Below are positions 8,598 to 16,275 of a stretch of DNA of 35,257 nucleotides, one piece after another. A program made the position numbers and the translations under genes. The stretch is from NCBI GenBank assembly GCA_025360705.1, contig JANYBQ010000174.1, positions 1-35,257 on the forward strand, read 5' to 3'. The stretch's first letter is position 1. Each line of letters opens with the position of its first letter. The notes under the pieces were generated by a model, which made no database searches, had not been told where the DNA came from, and saw only the letters and a list, made by a program, of their open reading frames with translations. This DNA comes from Betaproteobacteria bacterium. GTDB lineage: Bacteria > Pseudomonadota > Gammaproteobacteria > Burkholderiales > Burkholderiaceae_C.

Positions 8598-10268
8598 TCA
8601 ACGGCAGGGTGCAAACCAGTCCATCTCCTTGCGGTACAGGCTGGTTTGCAGATCGAGCAGGCCCAGCAAGGAATGGAAAAGATTGTCGTGCGTCAGCGGT
8701 TCGCCCGCCTGTTGTTGCAGGCAACTTACACGCACGCCGCTACGCTTTTGCATGGCGGCTGACAGCCATGTGACCATCGGCACGTGGGTCTGGAAGTCCG
8801 GCGCCAGCGCGTATGGCAATCCATGCAGGTAGAGGTTGTTTTCGCCCAGCGACTCGCCATGGTCCGAGACGTACACCATGGCGCTATCCGCATTGCCTAC
8901 CCGTGCCTTTTCATCGAGCCAGCGGGCGGTGCTGGCCAGCACATGGTCGGTATACACAACCGAGTTGTCGTACGCATTGAGGAGTTGCTCGCGCGTGCAG
9001 TTCTGCAACACATTGGTGGAACATTCCGGCAGGAACTTCTTGTACCCAGCGGGCGAACGCCGGTAGTAGGCCGGCCCGTGGCTGCCCATCTGGTGCATCA
9101 CCACGACCACGCCGCGTGCCCGGCGCGCCGGGTCGAGCGCCGCGATGCGTTCGTCCAGGTCCTTCAACATGATCTCGTCCAGGCACTCGCCCCCTTCGCA
9201 CAGGCCCGGCGCTTCCAGCGTACGTGTGACGACCTGCGTTACCCGTTCGCACAGATCTTTGCAGCCCGACTGGTTGTCCAGCCACAACACGGCCAGACCG
9301 GCGCGTTGCAGCACGTCGAGCAAGTTTTCGAACGGCTGGGAAGCGGACTCGTAATCGCGTTTGCCCAAGTGCGAAAACATGCACGGCAACGACGCCTGGG
9401 TATTGGTACCGCATGAATGCACCGCGCTGAAATAGGTCAAACCGCCGGCCGCCTTCAATTGCTGCATTTCCGGATTGGTCGGCCTGGCGTATCCGCCGAG
9501 CGAAAAGTTGGCCGCGCGGGCGGTCTCGCCCACCACCATCACTACCAAAGGCGTACGTTGCTGGCCGGTGTAACTGGGTCCAAGCTTCACATCCAGACCG
9601 ATCGTTTGCATCTGGCGCCGCGCACGCGGGATCCGGTCACCCAGCAGTTTGCCGCTGGCATAAATCACATTCAGCGGGTTGATCAGGTAGCGCACTTCCT
9701 TGTGGTTGCGCATTAACGAAGCCAGGTCCTGGAACGACGCCAGGGTTACCAGCGCCAGCACGCCCACGGCCACCAATGCGCCCAGGCCGTTGCGCCAGGC
9801 CTGCGACCAGAACGGTCGCCGCACGATCTTGCGGCGTAGCAGCCACCAAAGCGGCAGACCGGCCAGCACCACGAAACTCAGCAGCAGCGGCCAGGACACC
9901 AGATCGCGCACCTCGCGCGCGTCGGTGTTGAACACATTGGCCATCATGGTGGCGTCGATCACCACGCTGTACTGCAACATGAAGTAGGTGCTGGTGGCGG
10001 CCGCCAACAACACCAGCACCGCCAGCGGCTTGACAAGCCGCGGCCAGGCCAGCAGGCTCAGCAGAGCCATCAACGCAGCCGCTATCCATACAGCGAACCC
10101 GAGCGAGAACAACACCCCGCGCCAGCCCGAGGTTTCCGGTACCACCGACAGCGCACGCCACAGCGGCAAATTGCCGGCCAGGGCGAGCCAGCAGCTCAGC
10201 AGCAGTACCAGCGTGCCCGGACGCCAGACACCGGGCAAATTCAAGGATTCGTCAATTGGCGAGCGCAT
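8598..10268 (-). CDS. eptA: Lipid A phosphoethanolamine transferase (EptA-like, inner membrane)
   Basis: Transfers phosphoethanolamine from phosphatidylethanolamine to lipid A at the periplasmic face of the inner membrane, which reduces surface charge. From the ATG at 10268 (MRSPIDES) the protein has 556 residues: about five N-terminal membrane helices within residues 15-180, then a sulfatase-fold periplasmic domain. Active-site features match EptA/MCR enzymes: VVGETAR (Glu248 zinc ligand), SCGTNTQASLPCMF (likely nucleophile Thr290), and SDHGESLGEN near the C-terminus. Several cysteine pairs fit the family's disulfides. The track start at 10400 reaches back into azlD, and the shorter start has GGAAGA nearby. 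Substrate specificity (lipid A versus core sugar) is inferred from resemblance. It is in the same direction as pgk, but a functional link to glycolysis is not evident. Confidence 0.92.
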   Translation of the reverse strand: MRSPIDESLNLPGVWRPGTLVLLLSCWLALAGNLPLWRALSVVPETSGWRGVLFSLGFAVWIAAALMALLSLLAWPRLVKPLAVLVLLAAATSTYFMLQYSVVIDATMMANVFNTDAREVRDLVSWPLLLSFVVLAGLPLWWLLRRKIVRRPFWSQAWRNGLGALVAVGVLALVTLASFQDLASLMRNHKEVRYLINPLNVIYASGKLLGDRIPRARRQMQTIGLDVKLGPSYTGQQRTPLVVMVVGETARAANFSLGGYARPTNPEMQQLKAAGGLTYFSAVHSCGTNTQASLPCMFSHLGKRDYESASQPFENLLDVLQRAGLAVLWLDNQSGCKDLCERVTQVVTRTLEAPGLCEGGECLDEIMLKDLDERIAALDPARRARGVVVVMHQMGSHGPAYYRRSPAGYKKFLPECSTNVLQNCTREQLLNAYDNSVVYTDHVLASTARWLDEKARVGNADSAMVYVSDHGESLGENNLYLHGLPYALAPDFQTHVPMVTWLSAAMQKRSGVRVSCLQQQAGEPLTHDNLFHSLLGLLDLQTSLYRKEMDWFAPCR

Positions 10269-10332
10269 CGTCTTCCATGATAAGAATACGCATGTCCAAG
10301 GATAGTGCACCGTGCTATGGGGAGCGACGCCG

Positions 10333-10668
10333 CTACCAGCCCCACACGACGTGCAAAGGCAGGTATATCGCCATGCCGGCCACGATCGTGAGCAACACAT
10401 CCTTGCGCCAGAAGTAGGCGGCTGCGCCCGCCGCGGCTGAAAACAGCCGCGCGTCCTGCCAGGTGTTGACGAGATGTCCCTGCGCGATCATCACCTCGGG
10501 CACTACCACCGCTGCCAGAGCCGCGATTGGCGCGTACTGCAAACCACGCTGGGCCCAGTGCGGAAGACTCCAGGACTTGCTGGAAATCAGGAAGAAACTA
10601 CGCGCCAGCACCGTGACCAGCGCCAGTCCCACGATCACCGCAACGGTACGCGGATCGATGTCGATCAC
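10333..10668 (-). CDS. azlD: AzlD-family small subunit of branched-chain amino acid exporter
   Basis: A 111-residue hydrophobic protein with about four membrane segments, matching the AzlD/YgaH/BrnE small subunit that pairs with AzlC to export branched-chain amino acids and often methionine. Typical features are the APIAALAAVVVPE segment in the middle and the KDVLLTIVAGMAIY helix near the end. The start is a GTG at 10668 that overlaps the azlC stop in the tetranucleotide GTGA, a sign of translational coupling; no better start exists. It is last in the def-fmt-azlC-azlD operon. I see no clear terminator in the 64 bases before the eptA-like gene, so readthrough is possible. Confidence 0.9.
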   Translation of the reverse strand: MIDIDPRTVAVIVGLALVTVLARSFFLISSKSWSLPHWAQRGLQYAPIAALAAVVVPEVMIAQGHLVNTWQDARLFSAAAGAAAYFWRKDVLLTIVAGMAIYLPLHVVWGW

Positions 10669-11402
10669 AGCCTGTTAGCCTGGGTTTGAACGGACCTGAA
10701 TTTCTCAAGCGTCATGCACAGTGCCACGGCGGCGCCAATCGCCACTACGATATTCAGCTTGAGCGGCAACGTATACGCCGCAACGCCCACCAGGCCCGCC
10801 ACACCCGCCGATATCAGCCGCAGCCGGGTCGTGGCCAGCGAACACAAAATACCCACCAGGCACAGGATGCCCGCAAATCCCAGACCCCAGGTTTGCGGAA
10901 TCAGGTTGGCCAGCGCAACCCCAAGTACGCTGAAGCCCACCCAGGTGAACCAATTGAACATGTCGTTGCCGGTCAGGTAAGCCTCTTGCGCCTTGCGGCC
11001 CGCTTCGTCCGAGGCGGGATGCGGAAACCTGCGAATGAACAATACGTAGTTCATGTCGGCGGTGAGGTACCCGTGCGTAATGCGCTCCCAGGCCGGCAGA
11101 TGCGCCAGATAAGGTCGCAAATGCAGGCTGAAAACGACAAAGCGCAGGTTCACGCAGAAGCCGGTGGCCAGGACGATCCATAGCGGCGCACCGGCGACGA
11201 TGAGCGGCGTCGCGGCCAACTGCGAGCTGCCGGCAAATACAAGCAGCGCCATCATCAGCGACTCGACCATACCCATACCCGACTTGACCATCGCCACACC
11301 GGTCATCAAGCCCCATGCCGCGATGCCGGGCGCAAGGCGCTGGAAGTCGCGCAGGCCGATCCGGAATTCGGGATGGGTGTAGTGGGCACGGCGAAGAAAC
11401 AT
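10665..11402 (-). CDS. azlC: AzlC-family large subunit of branched-chain amino acid exporter
   Basis: A 245-residue integral membrane protein of the AzlC/YgaZ/BrnF family, the large subunit of an amino acid exporter. Visible features include the LAPGIAAWGLMTGVAM helix near residue 25, the SLMMALLVFAGSSQLAA segment, and a central CVNLRFVVFSLHLRPYL segment; small-residue-rich hydrophobic helices continue to the end. The track extends upstream to 11624, but that part is fmt in another frame. The ATG at 11402 shares one base with the fmt stop (TGATG), so I chose it. Its 3' end overlaps azlD by four bases. In relatives this pair exports valine, isoleucine or methionine; which one applies here is not visible. 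Confidence 0.93.
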   Translation of the reverse strand: MFLRRAHYTHPEFRIGLRDFQRLAPGIAAWGLMTGVAMVKSGMGMVESLMMALLVFAGSSQLAATPLIVAGAPLWIVLATGFCVNLRFVVFSLHLRPYLAHLPAWERITHGYLTADMNYVLFIRRFPHPASDEAGRKAQEAYLTGNDMFNWFTWVGFSVLGVALANLIPQTWGLGFAGILCLVGILCSLATTRLRLISAGVAGLVGVAAYTLPLKLNIVVAIGAAVALCMTLEKFRSVQTQANRL

Positions 11403-12418
11403 CAGGCACCTGCGGACGGGGAGACGAAACGCATACCGGGCTGCAATGCGGTGCCGCGCAAAAAAGCCCCCGCGTCCATGCGTTTGCCGCCGGCTCGCTG
11501 CAATTCGTGCAGGCGCAACACGCCCAGGCCACAGGCGACCTCGATTCCGCCCGCCTCGACGGCCAGGATGGTTCCAGATAGTCCGCCATGTTCGGAAGTC
11601 AAGTCGCCAACCTCGGAGCGCCATAACTTGACGACCTCGCCATCAAGCCCGGTCCAGGCGCCCGGACTTGGGTCGAAGGCGCGCACGCGGCGTTCAATCA
11701 GCTCCGCGCTCAATGTCCAGTCCACCAGTGCATGCACCTTTTCTACCTTGTGTGCATAGGTAGTGCCATCGATGGGCTGCTTGCGGGCCTGCACCCCCCC
11801 TTGCCCGGCCCTTTGTAGCACGTTGACGACGAGTTCGGCGCCTAGCGCAGCCAGCTTGTCGTGCAGGCTGCCGGTGGTGTCCGCATCCGGACCGGTGTGC
11901 TTGATTGGCAGATGCTGGACCAGCAGCATGTCGCCGGTGTCCAGGCCGGCGTCCATTTGCATGATCGTGACACCGGTGCAGGCGTCGCCAGCTTCTATTG
12001 CACGGTGGATCGGAGCGGCCCCGCGCCAGCGCGGCAACAAGGACGCATGAATATTGATGCAGCCCCAGCCAGGCGCGGCGCCGTCCCGCGGCGGCTGCAT
12101 CAGGTCGAGCACCCATTGAGGCAGGATCAGCCCATAGGCGGCCACCACCATCACTTGCGCTTGCGCATCGAGGATCGCCTGGCGCGCCGCTTCGGCATCC
12201 GAGGCGAACCGGCCGTCCAGTCGCAGGCTGCGCGGCTGGGCTACCGCGATGCCGCGCTGGCGCGCAAACGCCTTTACCGCGGACTCGTGTAATTTCATGC
12301 CGCGCCCGGCCGGACGATCAGGCTGCGTCAATACCAGCGGCACCTCGAATCCAGCATCGCACACCGCGCGCAGCGCGCTGTGCGCGAACGCGGGCGTACC
12401 CGCGAAAATAACCTTCAA
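11402..12418 (-). CDS. fmt: Methionyl-tRNA formyltransferase (TTG start)
   Basis: Formylates the methionine on initiator tRNA using 10-formyltetrahydrofolate, allowing translation initiation. The family's N-terminal sequence KVIFAGTP is preceded directly by TTG at 12418, with GGGGAG five bases upstream. This TTG overlaps the def stop (TTGA), so I take it as the start; the track's 12535 start lies in def. The 338-residue product carries the catalytic set Asn122, His124 ([16 protein letters not shown]) and Asp160 (MDAGLDTGD), with the same spacing as the E. coli enzyme. A loop before the active site ([11 protein letters not shown]) is a few residues longer than usual. The C-terminal tRNA-binding domain is present. 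It is cotranscribed with def and azlC. Confidence 0.96.
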   Translation of the reverse strand: MKVIFAGTPAFAHSALRAVCDAGFEVPLVLTQPDRPAGRGMKLHESAVKAFARQRGIAVAQPRSLRLDGRFASDAEAARQAILDAQAQVMVVAAYGLILPQWVLDLMQPPRDGAAPGWGCINIHASLLPRWRGAAPIHRAIEAGDACTGVTIMQMDAGLDTGDMLLVQHLPIKHTGPDADTTGSLHDKLAALGAELVVNVLQRAGQGGVQARKQPIDGTTYAHKVEKVHALVDWTLSAELIERRVRAFDPSPGAWTGLDGEVVKLWRSEVGDLTSEHGGLSGTILAVEAGGIEVACGLGVLRLHELQRAGGKRMDAGAFLRGTALQPGMRFVSPSAGA

Positions 12419-12924
12419 TCGCGCTCCCCGCGCTGCAGTTTCAGCATCTTGGTCCTGATGCGGTTGCGTTTCAAAGGCGACAGATATTCGACGAAAACCT
12501 TGCCCAGCAAGTGGTCCATTTCGTGCTGGATACACACCGCCAACATGCCGTCTGCCTCCACGGTCCGCGACACGCCGTCGCGGTCCAGCGCGAGTACCTC
12601 GATGGCGTCGAAACGCTCCACGCCGTCGTAGATGCCGGGCACCGACAGGCAGCCTTCTTCATTGACGCGTTTCTCCGCGCTGGTCCAGCCAAGCTTGGGG
12701 TTGATCAACACCAGAGGACGGTCCCGCTGCTCCGATATGTCAATCACAATCAGCCGTTCGTGCACGTCCACCTGGGTCGCGGCCAGCCCGACGCCCTTGG
12801 CGTCGTACATGGTGTCCAGCATATCGGCGATCAGCTTTTCGATGCGCGCGTCCACTTGCTGAACAGGTCGGGCAACCTGATGCAGTTTGGGATCGGGATA
12901 GCAAAGAATGGGTAACAAAGCCAT
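12415..12924 (-). CDS. def: Peptide deformylase
   Basis: A metal-dependent cytoplasmic enzyme that removes the formyl group from new polypeptides. All three family motifs are present in the 169-residue product: GVGLAATQ at 44-51, EGCLSVPG at 90-97 with metal ligand Cys92, and QHEMDH at 133-138 containing the HExxH metal site. The ATG at 12924 gives the usual family start ([12 protein letters not shown]). It is first in the def-fmt-azlC-azlD operon and is divergent from the LysM gene across 139 bases, which must hold both promoters. Its last four bases overlap the fmt start. Confidence 0.97.
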   Translation of the reverse strand: MALLPILCYPDPKLHQVARPVQQVDARIEKLIADMLDTMYDAKGVGLAATQVDVHERLIVIDISEQRDRPLVLINPKLGWTSAEKRVNEEGCLSVPGIYDGVERFDAIEVLALDRDGVSRTVEADGMLAVCIQHEMDHLLGKVFVEYLSPLKRNRIRTKMLKLQRGERD

Positions 12925-12995
12925 GGAATGTCAGACAAGATGTCGTTATTTTCGCTACTTTTTAGTTGGAGAGCATAAGCCGGCAACAGAAAACG

Positions 12996-13024
12996 TTGCC
13001 CAATCAAGGACTTGAGCGCAAAAT
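12996..13024 (+). promoter_or_regulatory. Candidate sigma-70 promoter for the LysM gene
   Basis: TTGCCC at 12996-13001 and CAAAAT at 13019-13024 are separated by exactly 17 bases and each match four of six consensus positions. The position, 40-80 bases before the candidate starts of the LysM gene, is suitable. This is a visual match in the def/LysM divergent region and nothing more supports it. Confidence 0.3.
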
Positions 13025-13063
13025 CGTGCGTGATTTATCAAGACTTCCCAGGTCTGCGGCCAT

Positions 13064-14329
13064 ATGGCAGCTAACACTGAGCGACCTTCCGGGGCGACCA
13101 CAATGCAGCAAGCAATGACCACAATCACTTTGGCAAAAACGAAAATGGCGCTGGCCGCAATGGCTGCAGTGGCCGGCTGGCTGATCGGCGCGCCGGCTAT
13201 GGCGCAAAACCTGCCGGTAACACCTGGTCAAAAAGCGGTGGCGGCGCAGGTGGCGCAGGCCGGCGTGCCACTGAGCGAGCTCGCAGCCAACGCCCCGGAC
13301 AGCTACACGGTCAAGTCCGGCGACACCTTGTGGGCAATCTCCGGCATGTTCCTGAAAAGTGCCTGGCGCTGGCCAGAGTTGTGGGGCATGAACCTGAACG
13401 AGATCCGCAATCCGCACCGTATCTATCCGGGGCAACAGCTCGTTCTTGAGCGCCTGAACGGTCGCGCGCGATTGCGCATGGCCGGCGCCGCTGGACAAGG
13501 CCCCCCGACGGAAACCATCCGCGTGTCGCCGCGTATCCGTTATGAAAGCCTGGACGACGGCACCTTGCCGACCCTCAAGGCGAATTTGATCGAACCGTTT
13601 CTGGCCGAACCCATCATCGTCGATGAAAACAGTTTGCTCGCCGCGCCGCGCATCGTCGCGGCCCAGGAAGGCCGTGTCTTGCTGACACGCGGCGATCGGG
13701 CCTACGCGCGTGGAAACATCGATATGCCTTTGCTGGACGCACCGGGCAAGCAGCAGGCATTCCGAGTTTTCCGCAATGCCACGCCGCTCAAGGACCCGAC
13801 CAGCGGCGAAGTGCTTGGCTACGAGGCGCAATACGTCGGCAGAGCGCTGTTGGTACGCAGCGAATCCACGCAAACGGTGACCGACAAGAACGGCAAGGAA
13901 AGCCGGGAAGTTACGCCAGCCACGATAGATATCGTCGCCGCCAAGGAAGAGATGCGGATCGGCGACCGGCTGGTGCCTGAACCTGAACGCGAGTTGGTGA
14001 ACTACACGCCGCGCGCGCCTTCAGGCAAGGTGGACGGATATATCGTATCGGTCTACGGCAGCGCGGTAGTGAACGCCGCCCAAAACCAGGTGGTGGTAAT
14101 CAACCGCGGTACGCGCGACGGCATGGAGCGCGGACTGGTGCTGGCGATCCTGAAAGAGGGCGAACGCATCGTCGACAAAACCGATGCACGCAATACCGTG
14201 CTCAAGCTGCCGGAAGAGCGCAATGGACTGTTGATGGTTTTTAGTACCTTCGACCGGCTTTCCTATGCATTGGTGCTGGACATCCGGGATGGCGTCAAGG
14301 TCGGAGACCGGTTGGCCAACCCGCGTTAA
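13064..14329 (+). CDS. LysM-domain periplasmic protein
   Basis: A probable secreted peptidoglycan-binding protein of 421 residues. A hydrophobic signal segment (KMALAAMAAVAGWLIGAPAMA) ends in an AMA-Q signal peptidase I site at about residues 46-48. A LysM domain follows at about 80-130 (YTVKSGDTLWAIS through HRIYPGQQLVL), containing a tryptophan-rich SAWRWPELWG insert. The remaining roughly 290 residues are predicted soluble and unrecognised. The start is uncertain: 13064 leaves an unusually long charged stretch before the signal helix, while ATG 13103 (MQQAMTTI) and 13115 (MTTITLAK) would give more typical signal peptides. It lies upstream of dprA and smg, an arrangement seen in related bacteria, but no link to DNA uptake has been shown here. 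Cell-wall association is inferred. Confidence 0.88.
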   Translation: MAANTERPSGATTMQQAMTTITLAKTKMALAAMAAVAGWLIGAPAMAQNLPVTPGQKAVAAQVAQAGVPLSELAANAPDSYTVKSGDTLWAISGMFLKSAWRWPELWGMNLNEIRNPHRIYPGQQLVLERLNGRARLRMAGAAGQGPPTETIRVSPRIRYESLDDGTLPTLKANLIEPFLAEPIIVDENSLLAAPRIVAAQEGRVLLTRGDRAYARGNIDMPLLDAPGKQQAFRVFRNATPLKDPTSGEVLGYEAQYVGRALLVRSESTQTVTDKNGKESREVTPATIDIVAAKEEMRIGDRLVPEPERELVNYTPRAPSGKVDGYIVSVYGSAVVNAAQNQVVVINRGTRDGMERGLVLAILKEGERIVDKTDARNTVLKLPEERNGLLMVFSTFDRLSYALVLDIRDGVKVGDRLANPR

Positions 14330-14443
14330 GGTGGTTTATTGCGGTTTATTTGACCGCTTTGCGCGGGCGCGGTAGTGAGCCCGACGGCAAGCCGCAAAAC
14401 AGCCTCGGTCAGGCATTGACTCTCGGGTATCCGGCGCTAATAC

Positions 14444-15682
14444 ATGGATCGCGAAGAACTTGCCGTCTGGTTGCGCCTCACGCTGACGCTCGGCGTCGGC
14501 AACGAGACCGCACGCAAATTGCTGGCGGCGTTTGGCCTACCCGAAAATATTTTCCGGCAATCCGCCGCTGCGCTTTTGCAAGTAGTAAGCCCCACCCAGG
14601 CGACCGCGATAAAAGCGACTCCGCCTGAACTTGACAAGCTGCTCGAAGCCACCTGGAACTGGTTGCAAGGGCGTCCCGAAAACGACCCGAAAGCGCCCCA
14701 CAGGCGTATCGTCACGCTCGGGGACGCGCACTATCCCGCTTCGCTGCTGGCTCTTCACGATCCTCCGCTGATGCTGTATCTACTTGGCGATCCAGACCTT
14801 GTCCCCGGCCAATTGCAAAACGCCGTGCTTACTTCCACAGCCGCTGCGGCTTCGGCTTTGCAGCACGGTTTTGCCAACAGCATTGCGATCGTCGGTAGCC
14901 GCAATACGACACCGCGAGGCGCCGCCAACGCGCGGCAATTTGCCAAGGCGGTTGGCGAGGCCGGGTTGACCGTGGTGTCCGGCATGGCGCTGGGCATAGA
15001 CGGTGCAGCGCACGAAGGCGCCCTGGACGCGGTGGGATCCGATACAAACCGACTGGCCACCATCGCGGTGGTCGGCACGGGCCTTGACCGGGTCTATCCC
15101 AAAAGCCATCTCGAGTTGGCCCGCCGTATTGCCCGACGTGGTTTGATCCTGAGCGAATACCCCATCGGAACGCCACCGTTCGAAGCCAATTTTCCAAAAC
15201 GCAACCGCATCATCGCGGCCCTATCTAAAGGCACGTTGGTGGTTGAAGCAGCACTCAAGTCGGGCTCGTTGATAACGGCACGGCTGGCGGCCGAACAGGG
15301 CAAGGAGGTTTTTGCGATTCCGGGTTCGATCCACTCAACCCAGTCGCGCGGTTGTCATGCGCTGATCAAACAGGGCGCCAAACTGGTGGAATCCGCGCAG
15401 GATGTGCTGGAAGAGTTGCACTGGAATACCGTCCCACCGGATGCAGTGGATGCTAATGTCGCCTCCCACCAAGCCGACCGAATCGCTGCAAGCACCTTGC
15501 AACCCGATGACAGCAACGGTTTATTGAAAGCGCTTGGTTTCGACCCGGTGGGTCTGGACGCGCTTCAGGCACGAACCGGACTCGACATCGCCCACTTGCA
15601 GGCGCAACTGATGGGGCTGGAACTCGATGGACATGTAGCCCGGCTGCCGGGTGGCCTTTTCCAGCGTATCGCGGCGGCCTGA
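14444..15682 (+). CDS. dprA: DNA-processing protein DprA (Smf)
   Basis: A cytoplasmic protein that protects incoming single-stranded DNA during natural transformation and loads RecA. The 412-residue product has an N-terminal helical domain, the Rossmann-like core, and a C-terminal winged-helix region (about 345-410). The core includes IAIVGSRNTTPRG at 147-159, VVSGMALGIDGAAHEGAL, FPKRNRIIAALS at 250-261 and GSLITARLAAEQGK. Between LYLLGDPDL (111-119) and IAIVGSR there is an alanine-rich insertion of roughly 20 residues that I do not recall from typical relatives; it keeps the frame and may be a flexible loop. The ATG at 14444 is the natural start. The 114 bases upstream hold a weak GCGGT/ACCGC hairpin followed by TTT that could end the LysM transcript. 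Confidence 0.95.
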   Translation: MDREELAVWLRLTLTLGVGNETARKLLAAFGLPENIFRQSAAALLQVVSPTQATAIKATPPELDKLLEATWNWLQGRPENDPKAPHRRIVTLGDAHYPASLLALHDPPLMLYLLGDPDLVPGQLQNAVLTSTAAAASALQHGFANSIAIVGSRNTTPRGAANARQFAKAVGEAGLTVVSGMALGIDGAAHEGALDAVGSDTNRLATIAVVGTGLDRVYPKSHLELARRIARRGLILSEYPIGTPPFEANFPKRNRIIAALSKGTLVVEAALKSGSLITARLAAEQGKEVFAIPGSIHSTQSRGCHALIKQGAKLVESAQDVLEELHWNTVPPDAVDANVASHQADRIAASTLQPDDSNGLLKALGFDPVGLDALQARTGLDIAHLQAQLMGLELDGHVARLPGGLFQRIAAA

Positions 15683-15748
15683 TCGCGGGCTGTAACGCTT
15701 GCAGTGGCATCGCCCGCGAAGACAAAATTTCTGCGCTATATTGGCAGC

Positions 15749-16258
15749 ATGTTTGAAGTGCTGGTGTTCGTGTACGAAAATTACTGGAGAGGCGATGCCT
15801 GCCCGCAAAGCGAACATCTTGAACGTAAGTTGAGCGCGGTGGGATTCGAGGCACAGGAGATCCACGAGGCTTTGATCTGGCTTAACGGCCTGAGTCTGGC
15901 GACCCGCAACACCGAGCTTGCGGCTGACGATGCGACGGTAACTATCGCTATCAGCGCACCGCCAAACGCGACGCTGGATCAGTCCCCCAACAGCATGCGG
16001 GTGTATTCCGTCGCCGAGCAGAATCGGCTCGGCTCCGAGTGCCTGGGCTTTATCAGTTTTCTCGAAACGGCAGGTGTCTTGCCGGCCCTTATGCGTGAGA
16101 TCGTGCTGGATCGGGCCATGGCATCGAATGCCGACACCTTGTGCTTGGAAGACCTCAAGATAATCGTCTTGATGGTCTACTGGAGTTTTGGCGAGGAGCC
16201 CGACGCCCTGCTGCTCGACGAATTGTGCGACGACGCGACCGACCGCGTCGCGCATTGA
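15749..16258 (+). CDS. smg: Smg family protein (DUF494)
   Basis: A small DUF494/Smg protein of 169 residues with no firmly assigned biochemical role, frequently encoded next to dprA. The hallmark N-terminus MFEVLVFVYENYW is present. I chose the ATG at 15749 because the track's GTG at 15704 adds 15 residues of unlike character. The rest is acidic and mostly helical, ending in a DELCDDATDR region. It starts 66 bases after dprA and is probably cotranscribed with it. In many betaproteobacteria a DNA topoisomerase gene follows; here the next gene is the convergent DUF1631 gene, whose stop is only 17 bases away. Confidence 0.92.
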   Translation: MFEVLVFVYENYWRGDACPQSEHLERKLSAVGFEAQEIHEALIWLNGLSLATRNTELAADDATVTIAISAPPNATLDQSPNSMRVYSVAEQNRLGSECLGFISFLETAGVLPALMREIVLDRAMASNADTLCLEDLKIIVLMVYWSFGEEPDALLLDELCDDATDRVAH

Positions 16259-16275
16259 AGTCCACGACGGCAGCG

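Noticed and set aside
13004-13873. 289-residue minus-strand ORF over the LysM gene
   Set aside because: Antisense to a gene with a clear signal peptide and LysM domain.
14341-14360. GCGGT/ACCGC hairpin with TTT after the LysM gene
   Set aside because: A five-base stem and three T residues; not enough to list as a terminator.
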